The position numbers and the translations under genes were made by a program. A DNA stretch of 14,842 bases from Cyanobacteria bacterium UBA8803 (GTDB lineage: Bacteria; Cyanobacteriota; Cyanobacteriia; Cyanobacteriales; Coleofasciculaceae): contig DNXU01000607.1 of assembly GCA_003505715.1 (NCBI GenBank), positions 25,516-40,357 on the forward strand. The letters run 5' to 3'. Under the pieces are notes generated by a model. That model saw nothing but the letters and a program-made list of their open reading frames with translations. It was not told where the DNA came from and searched no databases. Each line of letters opens with the position of its first letter. The first letter of the stretch is position 1. This document shows positions 1-9,165 of this stretch, piece after piece.

Positions 1-791
1 GGCGGCAAGAGTTTACCAGCAGCAGCCCCGCCATAGTAGATCGGCAAACACCATGCTAACAAAGCGTCCCAGAGCTTTTCGCTGACATACCACTCATTGC
101 CAGCATAGTTTTCAATCGCCAGGTTGTAGTAATAGGGAGCCATCACATTCCACTTATTGTTAAATTTGCCATAAGCATCAGCCCAGTTTGGCAATTTTCG
201 ACCGTACAGGTCAAATTCCAGACCACTCTCCCTTAATAACCTCAAAAAATCCAAACGTCTACGGTGATCGGGGGTGCGATCGATACCAGAAGTCATCCAG
301 CAGCAGGATTTCTCCTTATTGGGCCATCCCATCTCATTTAATTCCCGGAAGGAATTGGCATGATACCAGATAGCTGGCATATAGTCGGGAATAGGAGCAA
401 AGTCATCTGGGCCAGAAACATACCCGCAGTACATCTGAGCCTGTTGGTATTCCGCAATTCTTTTGTTTAATAAAGACTCAAAGGGAGGTTCCCGAACCAG
501 ACAAATAATGCGCTTCTGAGGCACTCCCCGCCACCAGCTTTGTATATTAGTTTCGCTGGTGCCTAGCTGCTGTTTAAAGCGATCTAAGAAGCCTGCCAAT
601 CCTTGCTTTTGAGTGTTTAATCCTGGGAAATTGTGAAAGTTGTAGAGCAGTAAAAAGTCCGGCTTAGCTGCGGTTGCTAGCATTTGTATGTTGCCCCAGG
701 CTCCCAAGGGATGTGGTGTTTGTTGCCACAGCCAATCTACATCAGTAAGCCCAGAATAGCTGCTCATCATGCCCACAATTTTTTTGCCCAT
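1..791 (-). CDS. GT10 family (alpha-1,3-fucosyltransferase-like) glycosyltransferase, 3' end cut by window edge
   Basis: I translated the reverse strand from the ATG at 791; it stays open for 263 codons to the window edge, so the C-terminus is missing. The best marker is the GT10 donor-binding motif near residues 220-250: YYYNLAIENY, then WYVSEKLWDALLAWCLPIYYGG at a spacing like the FxLAFENS...DYVTEKLWxALLAGxVPIYxG signature of fucosyltransferases. Glu227-Asn228 and Glu238-Lys239 are the conserved pairs. Upstream, a DHRRRLDFLRLL segment and LYGRKLPN (the usual 'yGr' element) also fit. No signal peptide or membrane segment is seen, so it is probably a cytosolic enzyme moving fucose or a related sugar from a nucleotide sugar to a glycan. 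It lies downstream of, and on the same strand as, the GT2-haemagglutinin-CHAT gene, 297 bases away. The start has only weak ribosome-binding sequence. Family is fairly sure; donor and acceptor are not known. Confidence 0.8.
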   Translation of the reverse strand, partial: MGKKIVGMMSSYSGLTDVDWLWQQTPHPLGAWGNIQMLATAAKPDFLLLYNFHNFPGLNTQKQGLAGFLDRFKQQLGTSETNIQSWWRGVPQKRIICLVREPPFESLLNKRIAEYQQAQMYCGYVSGPDDFAPIPDYMPAIWYHANSFRELNEMGWPNKEKSCCWMTSGIDRTPDHRRRLDFLRLLRESGLEFDLYGRKLPNWADAYGKFNNKWNVMAPYYYNLAIENYAGNEWYVSEKLWDALLAWCLPIYYGGAAAGKLLP

Positions 792-900
792 ATTTTCTAG
801 CCAGGTTATATTTTAATACAGCTTTAATCCACAGACTTGGTCTAACGGCTTTCTAGAGGAATTACACATACATCTATAAGTTAATATCAATTGAGCAGCT

Positions 901-920
901 TTCACCTCGGATAAGGTGAA
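901..920. other. Perfect 7-bp hairpin in the gap between GT2/CHAT gene and GT10 gene
   Basis: TTCACCT (901-907) and AGGTGAA (914-920) form a perfect stem with a six-base loop. There is no T-run after it on either strand, so it is not a classic intrinsic terminator. It may attenuate or process a minus-strand transcript, or be chance. The rest of 792-1088 holds no gene I can support; a HIP1 octamer sits at 1082-1089 and touches the stop codon of the upstream gene. Confidence 0.35.
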
Positions 921-1088
921 TCAGACTAACTTATTTGTCTCCTGTCCTAGTTATTAGCAAAGCTGAATATTGCACCTGTTAGGAGAATCTTGAGGCAATA
1001 TGACCAACGTCTATCGTGACCAAGTATAGCCTAAAGATTTTGGCAACCGCTCCTTTTTACCTGTTGCCTATTGTTAAGTTGGCGATCG

Positions 1089-4000
1089 CTACCAAGGGTT
1101 GCCAATGAGCGTTAGCGCACTCCAGTAGTAGGGGTGGGTAAAGGTTTGGTCACCCAACTGAGCCAGTTCTGGGGTTAAGGGCACCCGTACATCTCCTGCT
1201 ACTAGCTCTCCCCCCTCCATGCGTACCGATCCCTCAAGCAAGGCTAATTGTGCTTCTCGCAACGCCTCAGCTTTAATGGGAGCTGTTTTCAGATGTTCGT
1301 AGAAACTGGTCATGAATCCCAATGTCCCAGCATCGCTAACATACCACAGACTGCCTAAAGCTGACTTCACCCCAGCTTGAATGGCTAAACCCGCAAAACC
1401 TAACTCCGCCTCTTCATCCCCTAAGGCTGTGCGGCAAGCGCTCAATACCATGAGTTCTGTGGGTGGGTTATTTAACCCCAGCTGCCGCAACTGATCTAGT
1501 CCTAGCTTGCGGTTCCACAACTGGATGTAGGAGTTACTAGGCTTACCGGGTTTAAATTCCCCGTGAGTGGCCAAATGCACAATTCCAAAAGGTTGTGCCG
1601 ATCGCACTTTTTTGAGATTGTCTAAGGTAAAGGCTTGGTTGAGAAAGGATTTTCCCGACCAGAGATTTCCTGTAATTGCCCCTAACTCCAACGGTACTGC
1701 TGGTAAGGGGTTTTGATCGCTGAAGGTATCTGCTCCCATCGCCAAGACTTGCAGATTTCTCACATCCACGTAGCGAGTGTCGGTAAGGGATAAACTGGGC
1801 ATTAAGCCGATACTGTATCGTTGCACTAGGAATCCATTACCATCATGGAGCGCTGCCATGGGGAGAGAGCGCAAACCCATGTCCATAATGAATGCCAGAT
1901 TATTAATCTGTCGAGCGTCTAAATACTCTTGGACTGGGGCAACGAACCACTGATAGAGTTGCTGAGCCGGGGTTAGATAGTCGCGGGGAATGTTGATATC
2001 GGTAACGCTGCGGCGGAATTGTTGCGCTACCTCTAGGACTTGCTTGCGAGTGACCCCTGCCACCCGTCGTCGCAGTGCTTGTCCAGTGGAGGTCACGACT
2101 ACAATTTCTAGCTGGTCGCGATCGCTTGGCTCAATTGTAATATGCTGTGGCGATCGCTTCAGATGGCGATCGAATTCCTCGGTAGTGGTTGTTTCGAGTC
2201 CAGTAAAGGTAGTATTGGCAGCAATTTCTGTCGGCACGAAGCTGACGTAAACGAGTGCGGGTTTCGCTCCAGTCGCCCTTTCGATTTCGCTGAGAATTTC
2301 ACGAGCCTCATTTTCACTTTTAATCGGCGTACTGGAAGAGATGGGTTGCACCATTGGAGGTGCTTTAATTGGTTCCTCCTCTGGCAAGAGCGCAATGCCC
2401 TCTGAGACACTATTATCTGGGATCGGTTCATCATCCGGCGTGCCATTCTCTGGCGGCGGTGGCGGTGGCGGTGGTGGTGGCAGTGGTGGTTCAGTTACAT
2501 TAATGCTGAGCTGTTGCGGTGCGGAGAAAGAAACTCCATCCTTAGAGCTGATTGTGAACGCGGGCAGCAGACCTGTAGCATCAGGGAGTGGGGTATAAAT
2601 TAACACATCACTCAGAGTGATCGTGTCTCCTGGATTGAGGACAACCCCTCCTCTGGTGAGGGTGCCTGTAATAGTATCAATCTGGATTAGGGTGTTATCG
2701 AGATTAGCATCCCCCACAATCGGATTAAGACTTGCCAAGGTAAAAGTGATGGGCTGATTTTGTTGAGTACTTGCTAACTGAGAATCAACAGTGAGAGTTG
2801 GCGCTTGGTTAACAAAGGTAATACCGATCTTGCCTTGGGTAGAGATAATATTATTTGGCACCAGAGTCCCTGGAGCTGGAAATTGTTGTAATGGCGAAAG
2901 GGTGTCAATGCCAGGGCCAGCATCGATTGCTCCGGCTGTCCCATTGATACTGCTATCCCCTACGGTAAATAAATTATTATCAATACCACCATCATGCTGA
3001 ATCGTAACCGTAGCTCCGCCTTCAACTGTAGTTGAAACAGTCGATACGGTGGTGGCAGCCGAGCGGGTATTAATCGTATTTCCGGCTACGGCACCCGTGC
3101 CTTGAACCCGTCCGTTAGCAAGGACTTGCACGGAGCCACTAGTAGCAGTTGGTGCAATGGTAAAGGCACTAGCCGTACCGCTCGTGTCAATACTGGTGAA
3201 AACAATATCACTGCCGAGATTGTTAGCAATTAAATCCACTGAGCCAGCGGTACTGGTAATATTACCAGACCCATTGATGATTGCTGATGCACTTGAAGTG
3301 AGCGTGCCACCTGTGCCCGTGGTAATGTCGCCACCAGCAATTAACGAGATGCTACCTCCTGTCACTACTAACACATCCCCAGTGAAATCCAAGGTAGCAG
3401 AGGCTGAAGAATTAATGGCACCAGTTGTAATTGTGTTACCAGCTGTTAAGTTCACCAAGCCACCTGTAGAGATCAGGGGTGAAGTCCCAAAAAAGCTAGG
3501 GGTGTTAGTCGAGAAAGAATTAATTGCACCAGTGGTGATATTGCCAGCAGCCGCATTTAAAGTTACTGCGCCGCCTTCAGAGCCGTAAGGATTATTACCC
3601 ACAACGAAGGAATCAATATTATTGGTTGTGATGTTACCGCCAGTTGTTGATAAGGTAACCTCTCCTCCTGTGCTGGTGCCGAAAAAGCTATCCCCAGTAG
3701 AGGAATTAATAGTACCAGTTACTAAAATATCACCAGCAGCTGTTAAGACAATCGCTCCACCAGAATTGAAAGAGTTTGAGGAATCTAGATTACCTGTAGC
3801 GATCGCACCAGTATTGTGATTGAGGGTAATCGTCCCACCTTCTGTAGTAATACTAGTTCCCGTACTGGTGAAGTTAACGCCACTACTGCTAAAGTTACCT
3901 CCTTGGGTATTAAGGTTCGCGTTAATAAAAACGGAACCCGTCCCTGTAGCCGTACCAGCAGTATTGTCATTGGCGCGGAAGTCGAGGTCACCGTTGAATG

Positions 4001-6383
4001 TGGTGATATCTTGATTAACGGTAATGTTATTGCCAGCTTGAGCGATGATGCCCGATCCAAAATTGGTAATATTGATTGCTGCGTTAAAGATAATGTCATT
4101 AGTGGCTTGCAGGATGACATTGCCAAGTGCCGCGTTAATCGTGCCGTTATTGATCGTGTTATTTATCCCCGGATCGGCAAATTGGTCATTAGCTGCCAAC
4201 TGAGCTGGATTGTTTGGTCCGGCGACAATCGTGATATTAGTGGGATCTAAGAGCAAGGTTCCCCACTGACCGAGAGGTGCCGATAAGTCAGCGCTGCCAG
4301 CAAAGTCAAGAAATTGCTTACCTGATACTTCCGCAAAGCCACCAGTGCCGTAGGCCAAGCCACCTCGCGCTGTTATGGTGCCATAGAAGCGCGTTGCTTC
4401 CTCTGACCATATAATTACCTCTCCCCCATTGCCACGCTCCCAAGCATCGGCATGAATTACCGAATCAGGACTCACGTAGGTGCGAGAGGCATTAATAATT
4501 GAGCCTTTGCCCTGATAATCACCACCAACCCGTACCTTACCACCTCCATCAGTACCAGAGGCGTCGATCTGACCATGGGACAGTCCAACGCGATCGCCTA
4601 AAATATTCACCGTGCCTCCCCGTTGACCTATGGCTGGGTTAGAGGCATCAATATTGCCAGAGGCGATCGCAGTTCCGGTGCGATTAGGAATCACAGTACC
4701 GGATACTGTTTTTACTGTCCCATCGGGATTAACAGTTAATCCTGTGTTGACATTGCTCTGGGTCAGTAATTCAGCCAACATCAGAGGCTTAATCGGTAAA
4801 ATATTCCCCTGGCTATCGGTAGGGGGGTCAATTTCCAAGCTCAGAATTTGCCCGGGTTGGCTTAGGAGTAACCGACTGGTTCCCGGTACGGCGGCGATGG
4901 TAATAGTTCCTCCGGGTACGGTTATGCTGCCAGTATTAACAACACTACCACCCACTAAAGTGAGGCTTTGTCCTGCTCGGAGAGCGAGTTGCCCCGCATT
5001 GACGATACTACCAGGCTCGATAGTGTTGAAGTTAAAGGAGTTCGGCGTTCCAATCAATGCCTGGTAGTTGTTAACACCTGTGGCACTAAACCAGCCATTG
5101 CCAAAACCGATATCAGTAGCAGTCGTAGCGCTGAAGGCAGCAGGCACGTTGAGGCTGGCTTTGAGGCCAAAGAGGATGCCTGCTGGGTTCATGAGGAAGA
5201 GGTTGGAGTTGCCGCCACTCACCTGCATGAGACCGTTGATGATGGAGGCATTGCCGCCAGTGACCCGCCCTAGAATGTTTTGAATGGAGGGGTTAGAGAC
5301 AAAGTTGGCAATCTGGTCTGCCTGTAGTCCGAACTGAGTAAAACTGTGGAATAGATTAGCGCCATCTCCAGAAGTCTGTCCGCCATTGATATCGAACTGG
5401 TTGCCGTTGACAGTGACGCTGGTATTAGTGCCATCTGGAGCTGGGATAATTGATTGAGCTTGAGCCAAAGTCGGAATAAGCCAAAAACCCAGAGGTGCCA
5501 GGGTTGCGGCTAGCGGCAGAAGGCAACAGGCTAATCCTCTTTGTAGTTCTTTATAGGGAGTTGCATTCAAAGAGATAACCGTCTCTTCCCCAACTACCCT
5601 ACCCGTCCCTGTCTTGGGAGTGATTTTGACTCTAGACTTGAAAGGGAAAGATTGCAGGATTTGCAGTTGTACTTGCCATCCCTCAGCCAGTCCTCGACGC
5701 TCTAAGGCTTTTGCGATCGCTCTGTAGGCGTTGTAAGCCTGCGGTTGGGGATATTGTTGGGAATCACTCAAAGCATGGCAGCGATAATAATAGAGTGGTT
5801 GCTTGACGTGATGTACTTCCGTAACTTCAGAAAGCTTGAGGCAGAGGTCATAATCCTCTACATAGGTCATCGAATTATCAAGACCACCGACTTGCTCGAA
5901 GAGCGAACGACGCAGCAACCGGAAGTGGAAGGTCATGAAATCGCTCAGCAGGCGTTCCTTGGAGTAGGGAATGTGGCACCGACTGCCGTAGGCTCTGAAC
6001 TTACTGCGATCATCTATTACTAAATAATCGGTATAAACTAAACCTACCTCTGGCCGTGCATCGAGTACCGCTGCTGTTTTGGCGATCGCCTCCGGAGCTA
6101 GCAGGTCATCGCTGTCTACCCAACCGATGTACGTGCCGCTACTTTGAGCGATCGCAGCTGCCAGAGCTAGAATTCGTCCTTGATGTTCTGCCGCTATCAC
6201 CCGGGCTCGGCGATCGCGCCTTGCGTAGTTCTGGGCGATCCTAATAGAGCCATCGGTGGAGCCATCATCCCAAACTAATAGCTCTAAATCGCGTCTCGTT
6301 TGTGATAGGATGCTTTCAATTGCCGCGCCCAGATAGCGTTCTCGGTTATAGGTGGTGATAACGATAGAAATTGGTGCTGCCAT
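1089..6383 (-). CDS. Fusion protein: GT2 glycosyltransferase - internal signal peptide - TPS haemagglutinin domain - beta-helix repeats - CHAT protease
   Basis: A 1764-residue product when begun at the ATG at 6383, which has a GGAGG five bases upstream; a TTG four codons earlier is less likely. Residues 1-230 are a GT-A glycosyltransferase 2 domain: [19 protein letters not shown], metal-binding DSDD at 90-93, and likely catalytic ED at 176-177. Residues 272-310 read as a Sec signal peptide: basic start, hydrophobic core, TLAQAQ cleavage site. A two-partner-secretion domain follows, with NLFHSF and NPAGILFG (399-406). About 560-1185 is a Gly/Asn/Thr-rich beta-helix-like region with a roughly 40-residue repeat. 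About 1190-1295 looks Ig/cadherin-like; ten prolines fill 1302-1311. From about 1365 to the end is a CHAT domain with the caspase-type dyad: His1607 in HLATHGEF, Cys1650 in [22 protein letters not shown] domains normally pass through a TpsB pore; none is seen here. A cytosolic GT2 ahead of a signal peptide is very odd. Domain calls are firm; the biological role is inference. Confidence 0.88.
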   Translation of the reverse strand: MAAPISIVITTYNRERYLGAAIESILSQTRRDLELLVWDDGSTDGSIRIAQNYARRDRRARVIAAEHQGRILALAAAIAQSSGTYIGWVDSDDLLAPEAIAKTAAVLDARPEVGLVYTDYLVIDDRSKFRAYGSRCHIPYSKERLLSDFMTFHFRLLRRSLFEQVGGLDNSMTYVEDYDLCLKLSEVTEVHHVKQPLYYYRCHALSDSQQYPQPQAYNAYRAIAKALERRGLAEGWQVQLQILQSFPFKSRVKITPKTGTGRVVGEETVISLNATPYKELQRGLACCLLPLAATLAPLGFWLIPTLAQAQSIIPAPDGTNTSVTVNGNQFDINGGQTSGDGANLFHSFTQFGLQADQIANFVSNPSIQNILGRVTGGNASIINGLMQVSGGNSNLFLMNPAGILFGLKASLNVPAAFSATTATDIGFGNGWFSATGVNNYQALIGTPNSFNFNTIEPGSIVNAGQLALRAGQSLTLVGGSVVNTGSITVPGGTITIAAVPGTSRLLLSQPGQILSLEIDPPTDSQGNILPIKPLMLAELLTQSNVNTGLTVNPDGTVKTVSGTVIPNRTGTAIASGNIDASNPAIGQRGGTVNILGDRVGLSHGQIDASGTDGGGKVRVGGDYQGKGSIINASRTYVSPDSVIHADAWERGNGGEVIIWSEEATRFYGTITARGGLAYGTGGFAEVSGKQFLDFAGSADLSAPLGQWGTLLLDPTNITIVAGPNNPAQLAANDQFADPGINNTINNGTINAALGNVILQATNDIIFNAAINITNFGSGIIAQAGNNITVNQDITTFNGDLDFRANDNTAGTATGTGSVFINANLNTQGGNFSSSGVNFTSTGTSITTEGGTITLNHNTGAIATGNLDSSNSFNSGGAIVLTAAGDILVTGTINSSTGDSFFGTSTGGEVTLSTTGGNITTNNIDSFVVGNNPYGSEGGAVTLNAAAGNITTGAINSFSTNTPSFFGTSPLISTGGLVNLTAGNTITTGAINSSASATLDFTGDVLVVTGGSISLIAGGDITTGTGGTLTSSASAIINGSGNITSTAGSVDLIANNLGSDIVFTSIDTSGTASAFTIAPTATSGSVQVLANGRVQGTGAVAGNTINTRSAATTVSTVSTTVEGGATVTIQHDGGIDNNLFTVGDSSINGTAGAIDAGPGIDTLSPLQQFPAPGTLVPNNIISTQGKIGITFVNQAPTLTVDSQLASTQQNQPITFTLASLNPIVGDANLDNTLIQIDTITGTLTRGGVVLNPGDTITLSDVLIYTPLPDATGLLPAFTISSKDGVSFSAPQQLSINVTEPPLPPPPPPPPPPENGTPDDEPIPDNSVSEGIALLPEEEPIKAPPMVQPISSSTPIKSENEAREILSEIERATGAKPALVYVSFVPTEIAANTTFTGLETTTTEEFDRHLKRSPQHITIEPSDRDQLEIVVVTSTGQALRRRVAGVTRKQVLEVAQQFRRSVTDINIPRDYLTPAQQLYQWFVAPVQEYLDARQINNLAFIMDMGLRSLPMAALHDGNGFLVQRYSIGLMPSLSLTDTRYVDVRNLQVLAMGADTFSDQNPLPAVPLELGAITGNLWSGKSFLNQAFTLDNLKKVRSAQPFGIVHLATHGEFKPGKPSNSYIQLWNRKLGLDQLRQLGLNNPPTELMVLSACRTALGDEEAELGFAGLAIQAGVKSALGSLWYVSDAGTLGFMTSFYEHLKTAPIKAEALREAQLALLEGSVRMEGGELVAGDVRVPLTPELAQLGDQTFTHPYYWSALTLIGNPW
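2451..2489 (-). repeat. Polyproline-coding trinucleotide tract between beta-helix and CHAT
   Basis: A run of CCN proline codons (GGN on the plus strand) encodes ten consecutive prolines at residues 1302-1311 plus two nearby. It is a linker between the secreted stalk and the CHAT domain. Because the unit is three bases, length changes would stay in frame. Confidence 0.7.
3290..3800 (-). repeat. About 40-residue internal repeats in the beta-helix-like region
   Basis: Residues about 861-1031 of the fusion protein show four to five degenerate units, each with a hydrophobic strand, a GxITTG-like turn and an INS/IDS motif ([37 protein letters not shown]). Spacing is about 40 residues. Such Gly/Asn/Thr repeats are typical of the right-handed beta-helix of TpsA proteins. 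Confidence 0.55.
5568..5591 (-). promoter_or_regulatory. Candidate internal translation start for the secreted TPS-CHAT half
   Basis: A TTG codon (5570-5568) lies in frame at residue 272, right where the signal peptide would start ([12 protein letters not shown] then a hydrophobic core). GGGGAAGAG at 5591-5583 is 12 bases upstream, a rather long spacing. No in-frame ATG occurs nearby. If used, this would yield a normally exported protein of about 1493 residues, separate from the GT2. This is inference from position and spacing only. Confidence 0.3.
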
Positions 6384-6923
6384 ACCATCCTCCAAGGGGA
6401 TTACTTTGAACCCTGCGATGAATCTAAATCTGGGCTTTAGAGAAACTATTGGACTGTCAAATCTTCTTTTTTAGTAGAAAAATCTTAAGTTGCTGGATAA
6501 AGCTTAGGTTAAAAATGATAACAAATATCAAGGGTTTCAGCTGAACTTACAGACGCTCTCGTACATCCGGGTATAAGTTTCTGACTAACTCTACATTAAG
6601 CTGAAGGAGCTGGAAGAGTAGGAGGACTTGATATTCAAGTTTGCTACCCTAATTCCTGTCTATTTGTAGAGGCAGGTTAACCCAGGTTATGGGCTGCTTG
6701 CGGCAGATATAGCTCGAACTGACCCTATACAATGCCGATGACCACGGGATCGATCTAAGTGGCCACTTATTTCTGCCAAACGGCACTAGTTTCAAAGACG
6801 AGTTGGCTATTGCTAAAGTTCCCTCGAATTTGATCCCACAAGCTGTTATCCCGCAGTGGACTCAAGACAGCTCTCAGCCCAACCTACATTAGTTTATATA
6901 TCAAATAAAAATGCTATCCTCCA
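6384..6923. other. 540-base intergenic region between divergent genes
   Basis: It separates the minus-strand GT2/CHAT gene from the plus-strand DUF4279 gene and should hold both promoters. A TTGACA-like element for the minus-strand gene lies at 6460-6455 (TGTCAA on plus), but I see no convincing -10 at proper spacing. GGAGG at 6393-6389 is the ribosome-binding site that fixes the ATG at 6383. Apart from the possible gene remnant at 6713-6892, I see nothing else coding. Confidence 0.6.
6713..6892 (+). pseudogene. Possible remnant of a coding region (59 open codons, no start)
   Basis: Between a TAG at 6710-6712 and a TAG at 6890-6892 the frame is open for 59 codons without ATG or GTG, yet reads like real protein: DDHGIDLSGHLFLPNGTSFK, then DELAIAKVPSNLIPQAVIPQ. 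Seven codons before the first TAG there is also an in-frame ATG (VMGCLRQI). It might be the 3' end of a decayed gene. I do not recognise the family, and an open frame of this size can occur by chance. Confidence 0.25.
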
Positions 6924-7325
6924 ATGGAATTTAAAATTTCAGTATCTTTTAGGTTGGCTGGAATTGATTTTAACCCCGAAGAAATTACGGCTTTAGTAGG
7001 TATAATTCCTAGCAAAACTTGGAAAATTGGTGACTTAATTGATCCAAGGAGTAGTATCCGCAGGAAGTGTAATGGCTGGAGCCTAGAGTCTAAACTCGAT
7101 AAGTCAACTAATCTAGATGAACAAATCAAATCTGTTTTTGAACAACTTCAACCAGGCTGGCAGTCTTTGGTAGAAATCTGTGCTAGGCATGACGCACTTA
7201 TAGATTGCGCCATCTATGTGTATAAACAAGTGCCAGCTATTCATTTCGACAAAGATATTGTCCGAAAAGCCACTGAGCTGAATGCAGAAATCGATGTGGA
7301 TCTCTATTTTTTACCAGATGATTAA
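6924..7325 (+). CDS. DUF4279 domain protein
   Basis: A 133-residue protein covering one whole DUF4279 domain. Family marks: an N-terminal strand with FRLAGIDFNPEEITALVGI, then PSKTWKIGD, a GWSLES element after a basic stretch, a helix with DEQIKSVFEQLQPGW, and the closing LNAEIDVDLYFL. The family is of unknown molecular function; small proteins like this turn up in several genomes near toxin or polymorphic-toxin loci and have been proposed as immunity proteins, but nothing here proves that. It has no signal peptide or membrane segment, so it is probably cytosolic. No clear Shine-Dalgarno precedes the ATG, and the local base composition is AT-richer than in the flanking glycan genes. It is convergent with the membrane protein gene, 76 bases away. 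Domain call is firm; role unknown. Confidence 0.85.
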   Translation: MEFKISVSFRLAGIDFNPEEITALVGIIPSKTWKIGDLIDPRSSIRRKCNGWSLESKLDKSTNLDEQIKSVFEQLQPGWQSLVEICARHDALIDCAIYVYKQVPAIHFDKDIVRKATELNAEIDVDLYFLPDD

Positions 7326-7359
7326 CCTATGACGTAGATGAAATTTTTTCTGGGATTTA

Positions 7360-7404
7360 TGACGGAAAGTAATACATAATTTCAGTGTATAAAAAAGAAC
7401 GTCA
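7360..7404. terminator. Weak inverted repeat between convergent genes, possible terminator
   Basis: Nested arms TGACG/CGTCA (7360-7364, 7400-7404) and ATACA/TGTAT (7372-7376, 7386-7390) with an A-run at 7391-7396, which is a U-run for minus-strand RNA. The outer arm overlaps the stop codon of the membrane protein gene. Stems are short, so this is a modest candidate. Confidence 0.3.
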
Positions 7405-9165
7405 AAAGTTAACGAGTGCAGATTTTAATAGGCATTTGGCTTCTAGTAGAACTAAACCGTTAGTTGCCAAGACAGTACATTTATCCATACCCTCTACCAA
7501 CGCTGGAACTGTACCAGAATTAATCCTGGCTAAGGTTTCTGTAACACCTAACCGATATTCTTGAATCCAGCGGCTTTGCGCAACATACTCTGGTGTCAAG
7601 GCAGTCTGCTCCAGCAACCAAAAGTCTACTTCGTATCTTTGAATAAAATTTCGGATTTTTGTCCAATCTTGACTGTACTGTGCTTGAATCAAATCAAGCG
7701 TTCGGGTCTCAACCTGGTGGTAGTATTGGCCATGGTAAGGTAAGGCATATCCCTCTCCTCCTACCAGAATTGAGCGTTGGGCAAAACTGGGTAAGTTATT
7801 TGCTTCTTCTGCCAAAGCAGCAATTACAATATCTTTGGGCTGTGCCTGGAGAAACTTATAGAGTTCGGGAAATTGCCCAACTGTGTAACGAGTGGTGGGA
7901 AAGGGGTAGTTATTGGCTTTTAAAACGCTGGGATACAGCAGTACTGCTGCGCCCAAGCCAACTGTAAAAATCAGAGCTAATAAGGGTTTACCTCGTTCTC
8001 GAGCCAGCTGACAGATAGCATCTGCAATTAGCGTTAACGCCACACCACCTGCTAAAGCAAAGACAATCCGCAAGCTATGCTCCGTATATCGGTTCGGTAG
8101 ATGGAGCTTAAATAGCAGAAGATGGGCAGCAAAAAACATACTGCCAGATACTAGTAGTATCTGAGGCAACAGTACCACCCTCGCGGTAACCTGTTTGGCG
8201 AGGGGAAACCGGGTAGGGTAGGACAGCAGCACTGGCAAGGCCAAACTAACCCAGATTTGGGGAGGTAACAAAAGAATAGAATACTTTGCCATTAACCGAC
8301 ACCATTCCGTCGGCAGCATACCGCTTCGCTTCCCACAGGCCCAATAATTCCAAGGATCGTTATGAAAAAAACTCGACCACCCTTTCGCAGAAAATGCTGG
8401 TAAGGCTTTAGCTTGTGTTGCTGTGATGACAGAGCCAAAGGGTGAGGAATGCAAGGCATAGGCAGATAAAATCAGCAGCGCCACTCCTAAACCCAACCCA
8501 CAAAACCAGCCGCTCTGGTGAAGAGAAAACCGCCAGCTGCCACCTTCCCAGTGCCACAGCTGCAAAATCAGAATACCAGCAGCCACGAAGAGGCACTGGG
8601 GATAGACTCCCCCCAAAAGTGCGATCGCCACCAGACAAGGCAGCAAGGAACGACGCAGCAAATAGTACCCAAAGGCGAGAAACAAGGGATAGACAAATGC
8701 TACAGGGGTTGCCGATACTAAATCATCTCTCATCCACAGATTTTGGTTCAGCATTAGAGTCGCTATAAACCCGGCAGCAGGCACTGGCAAAATTTGAAGG
8801 CAGATGCCGAAACAGTAGTAAGTGGCAACTAAACCCAGTACCAGTGGTAAGAATTTACTGAGGACGATGGGATCGATGCCGAGGAAGGTAAATAGGCGAT
8901 AAAAGTTGGTGTACCCCCAAGGCGCAACAGATTGGAAATAATCGGCGATTAGATCGTTGGGAAACAACTCTGGATCTAGAAAGCGCCGCATCCAAAATAC
9001 ATGCTGCCGAGCATCATCCTGCACGACATACTCGCTGCTCAACCCCTCCCTCAGTGCCAGCGCAGCGTAAATTGCTGCAAACGTCAGACTTAAGGTGAAC
9101 CAAAATTTATGGGAAGTAGGGACTCCGGACTCCAGACTCCGGATGAAGGGAAGAACTATTTTCAT
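7402..9165 (-). CDS. Polytopic membrane protein, possibly a GT-C-like glycosyltransferase of glycan assembly
   Basis: A 587-residue protein with many hydrophobic segments. The first lies at about 22-39, followed by a loop with YVVQDDARQH (Asp50-Asp51) and FPNDLIADYF. Further membrane spans run to about residue 400. After that comes a soluble C-terminal part of about 180 residues starting near NNYPFPTTRYTVGQFPELYK. An acidic pair in the first extracytoplasmic loop is typical of GT-C lipid-sugar-dependent transferases, so it may add sugars on the outer side of the cytoplasmic membrane. This is an analogy from topology; I do not recognise a named family. It is divergent from the epimerase gene and convergent with the DUF4279 gene. 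The ATG at 9165 has no good ribosome-binding site, but no other in-frame ATG occurs before the DDARQH loop. The first 20 codons contain a short repeated GGACTCC-like sequence (9119-9140), so the N-terminus may be eroded or recently altered. Confidence 0.72.
   Translation of the reverse strand: MKIVLPFIRSLESGVPTSHKFWFTLSLTFAAIYAALALREGLSSEYVVQDDARQHVFWMRRFLDPELFPNDLIADYFQSVAPWGYTNFYRLFTFLGIDPIVLSKFLPLVLGLVATYYCFGICLQILPVPAAGFIATLMLNQNLWMRDDLVSATPVAFVYPLFLAFGYYLLRRSLLPCLVAIALLGGVYPQCLFVAAGILILQLWHWEGGSWRFSLHQSGWFCGLGLGVALLILSAYALHSSPFGSVITATQAKALPAFSAKGWSSFFHNDPWNYWACGKRSGMLPTEWCRLMAKYSILLLPPQIWVSLALPVLLSYPTRFPLAKQVTARVVLLPQILLVSGSMFFAAHLLLFKLHLPNRYTEHSLRIVFALAGGVALTLIADAICQLARERGKPLLALIFTVGLGAAVLLYPSVLKANNYPFPTTRYTVGQFPELYKFLQAQPKDIVIAALAEEANNLPSFAQRSILVGGEGYALPYHGQYYHQVETRTLDLIQAQYSQDWTKIRNFIQRYEVDFWLLEQTALTPEYVAQSRWIQEYRLGVTETLARINSGTVPALVEGMDKCTVLATNGLVLLEAKCLLKSALVNF

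Noticed and set aside
188..373. Plus-strand 61-codon frame within the GT10 gene.
   Set aside because: Antisense to a clear glycosyltransferase reading frame; no coding features.
3157..3588. Plus-strand open frame of 143 codons opposite the beta-helix repeats.
   Set aside because: It is antisense to a well-supported gene; the Val/Pro/Ala-rich product is what Gly/Asn/Thr-rich repeats give on the other strand.
4630..5067. Plus-strand open frame of 145 codons opposite the TPS domain.
   Set aside because: Low-complexity shadow of the fusion gene, with no domain features and no start signal.
1089..6395. Start of the fusion gene at TTG 6395.
   Set aside because: ATG 6383 has GGAGG five bases ahead, while the TTG overlaps that ribosome-binding site.
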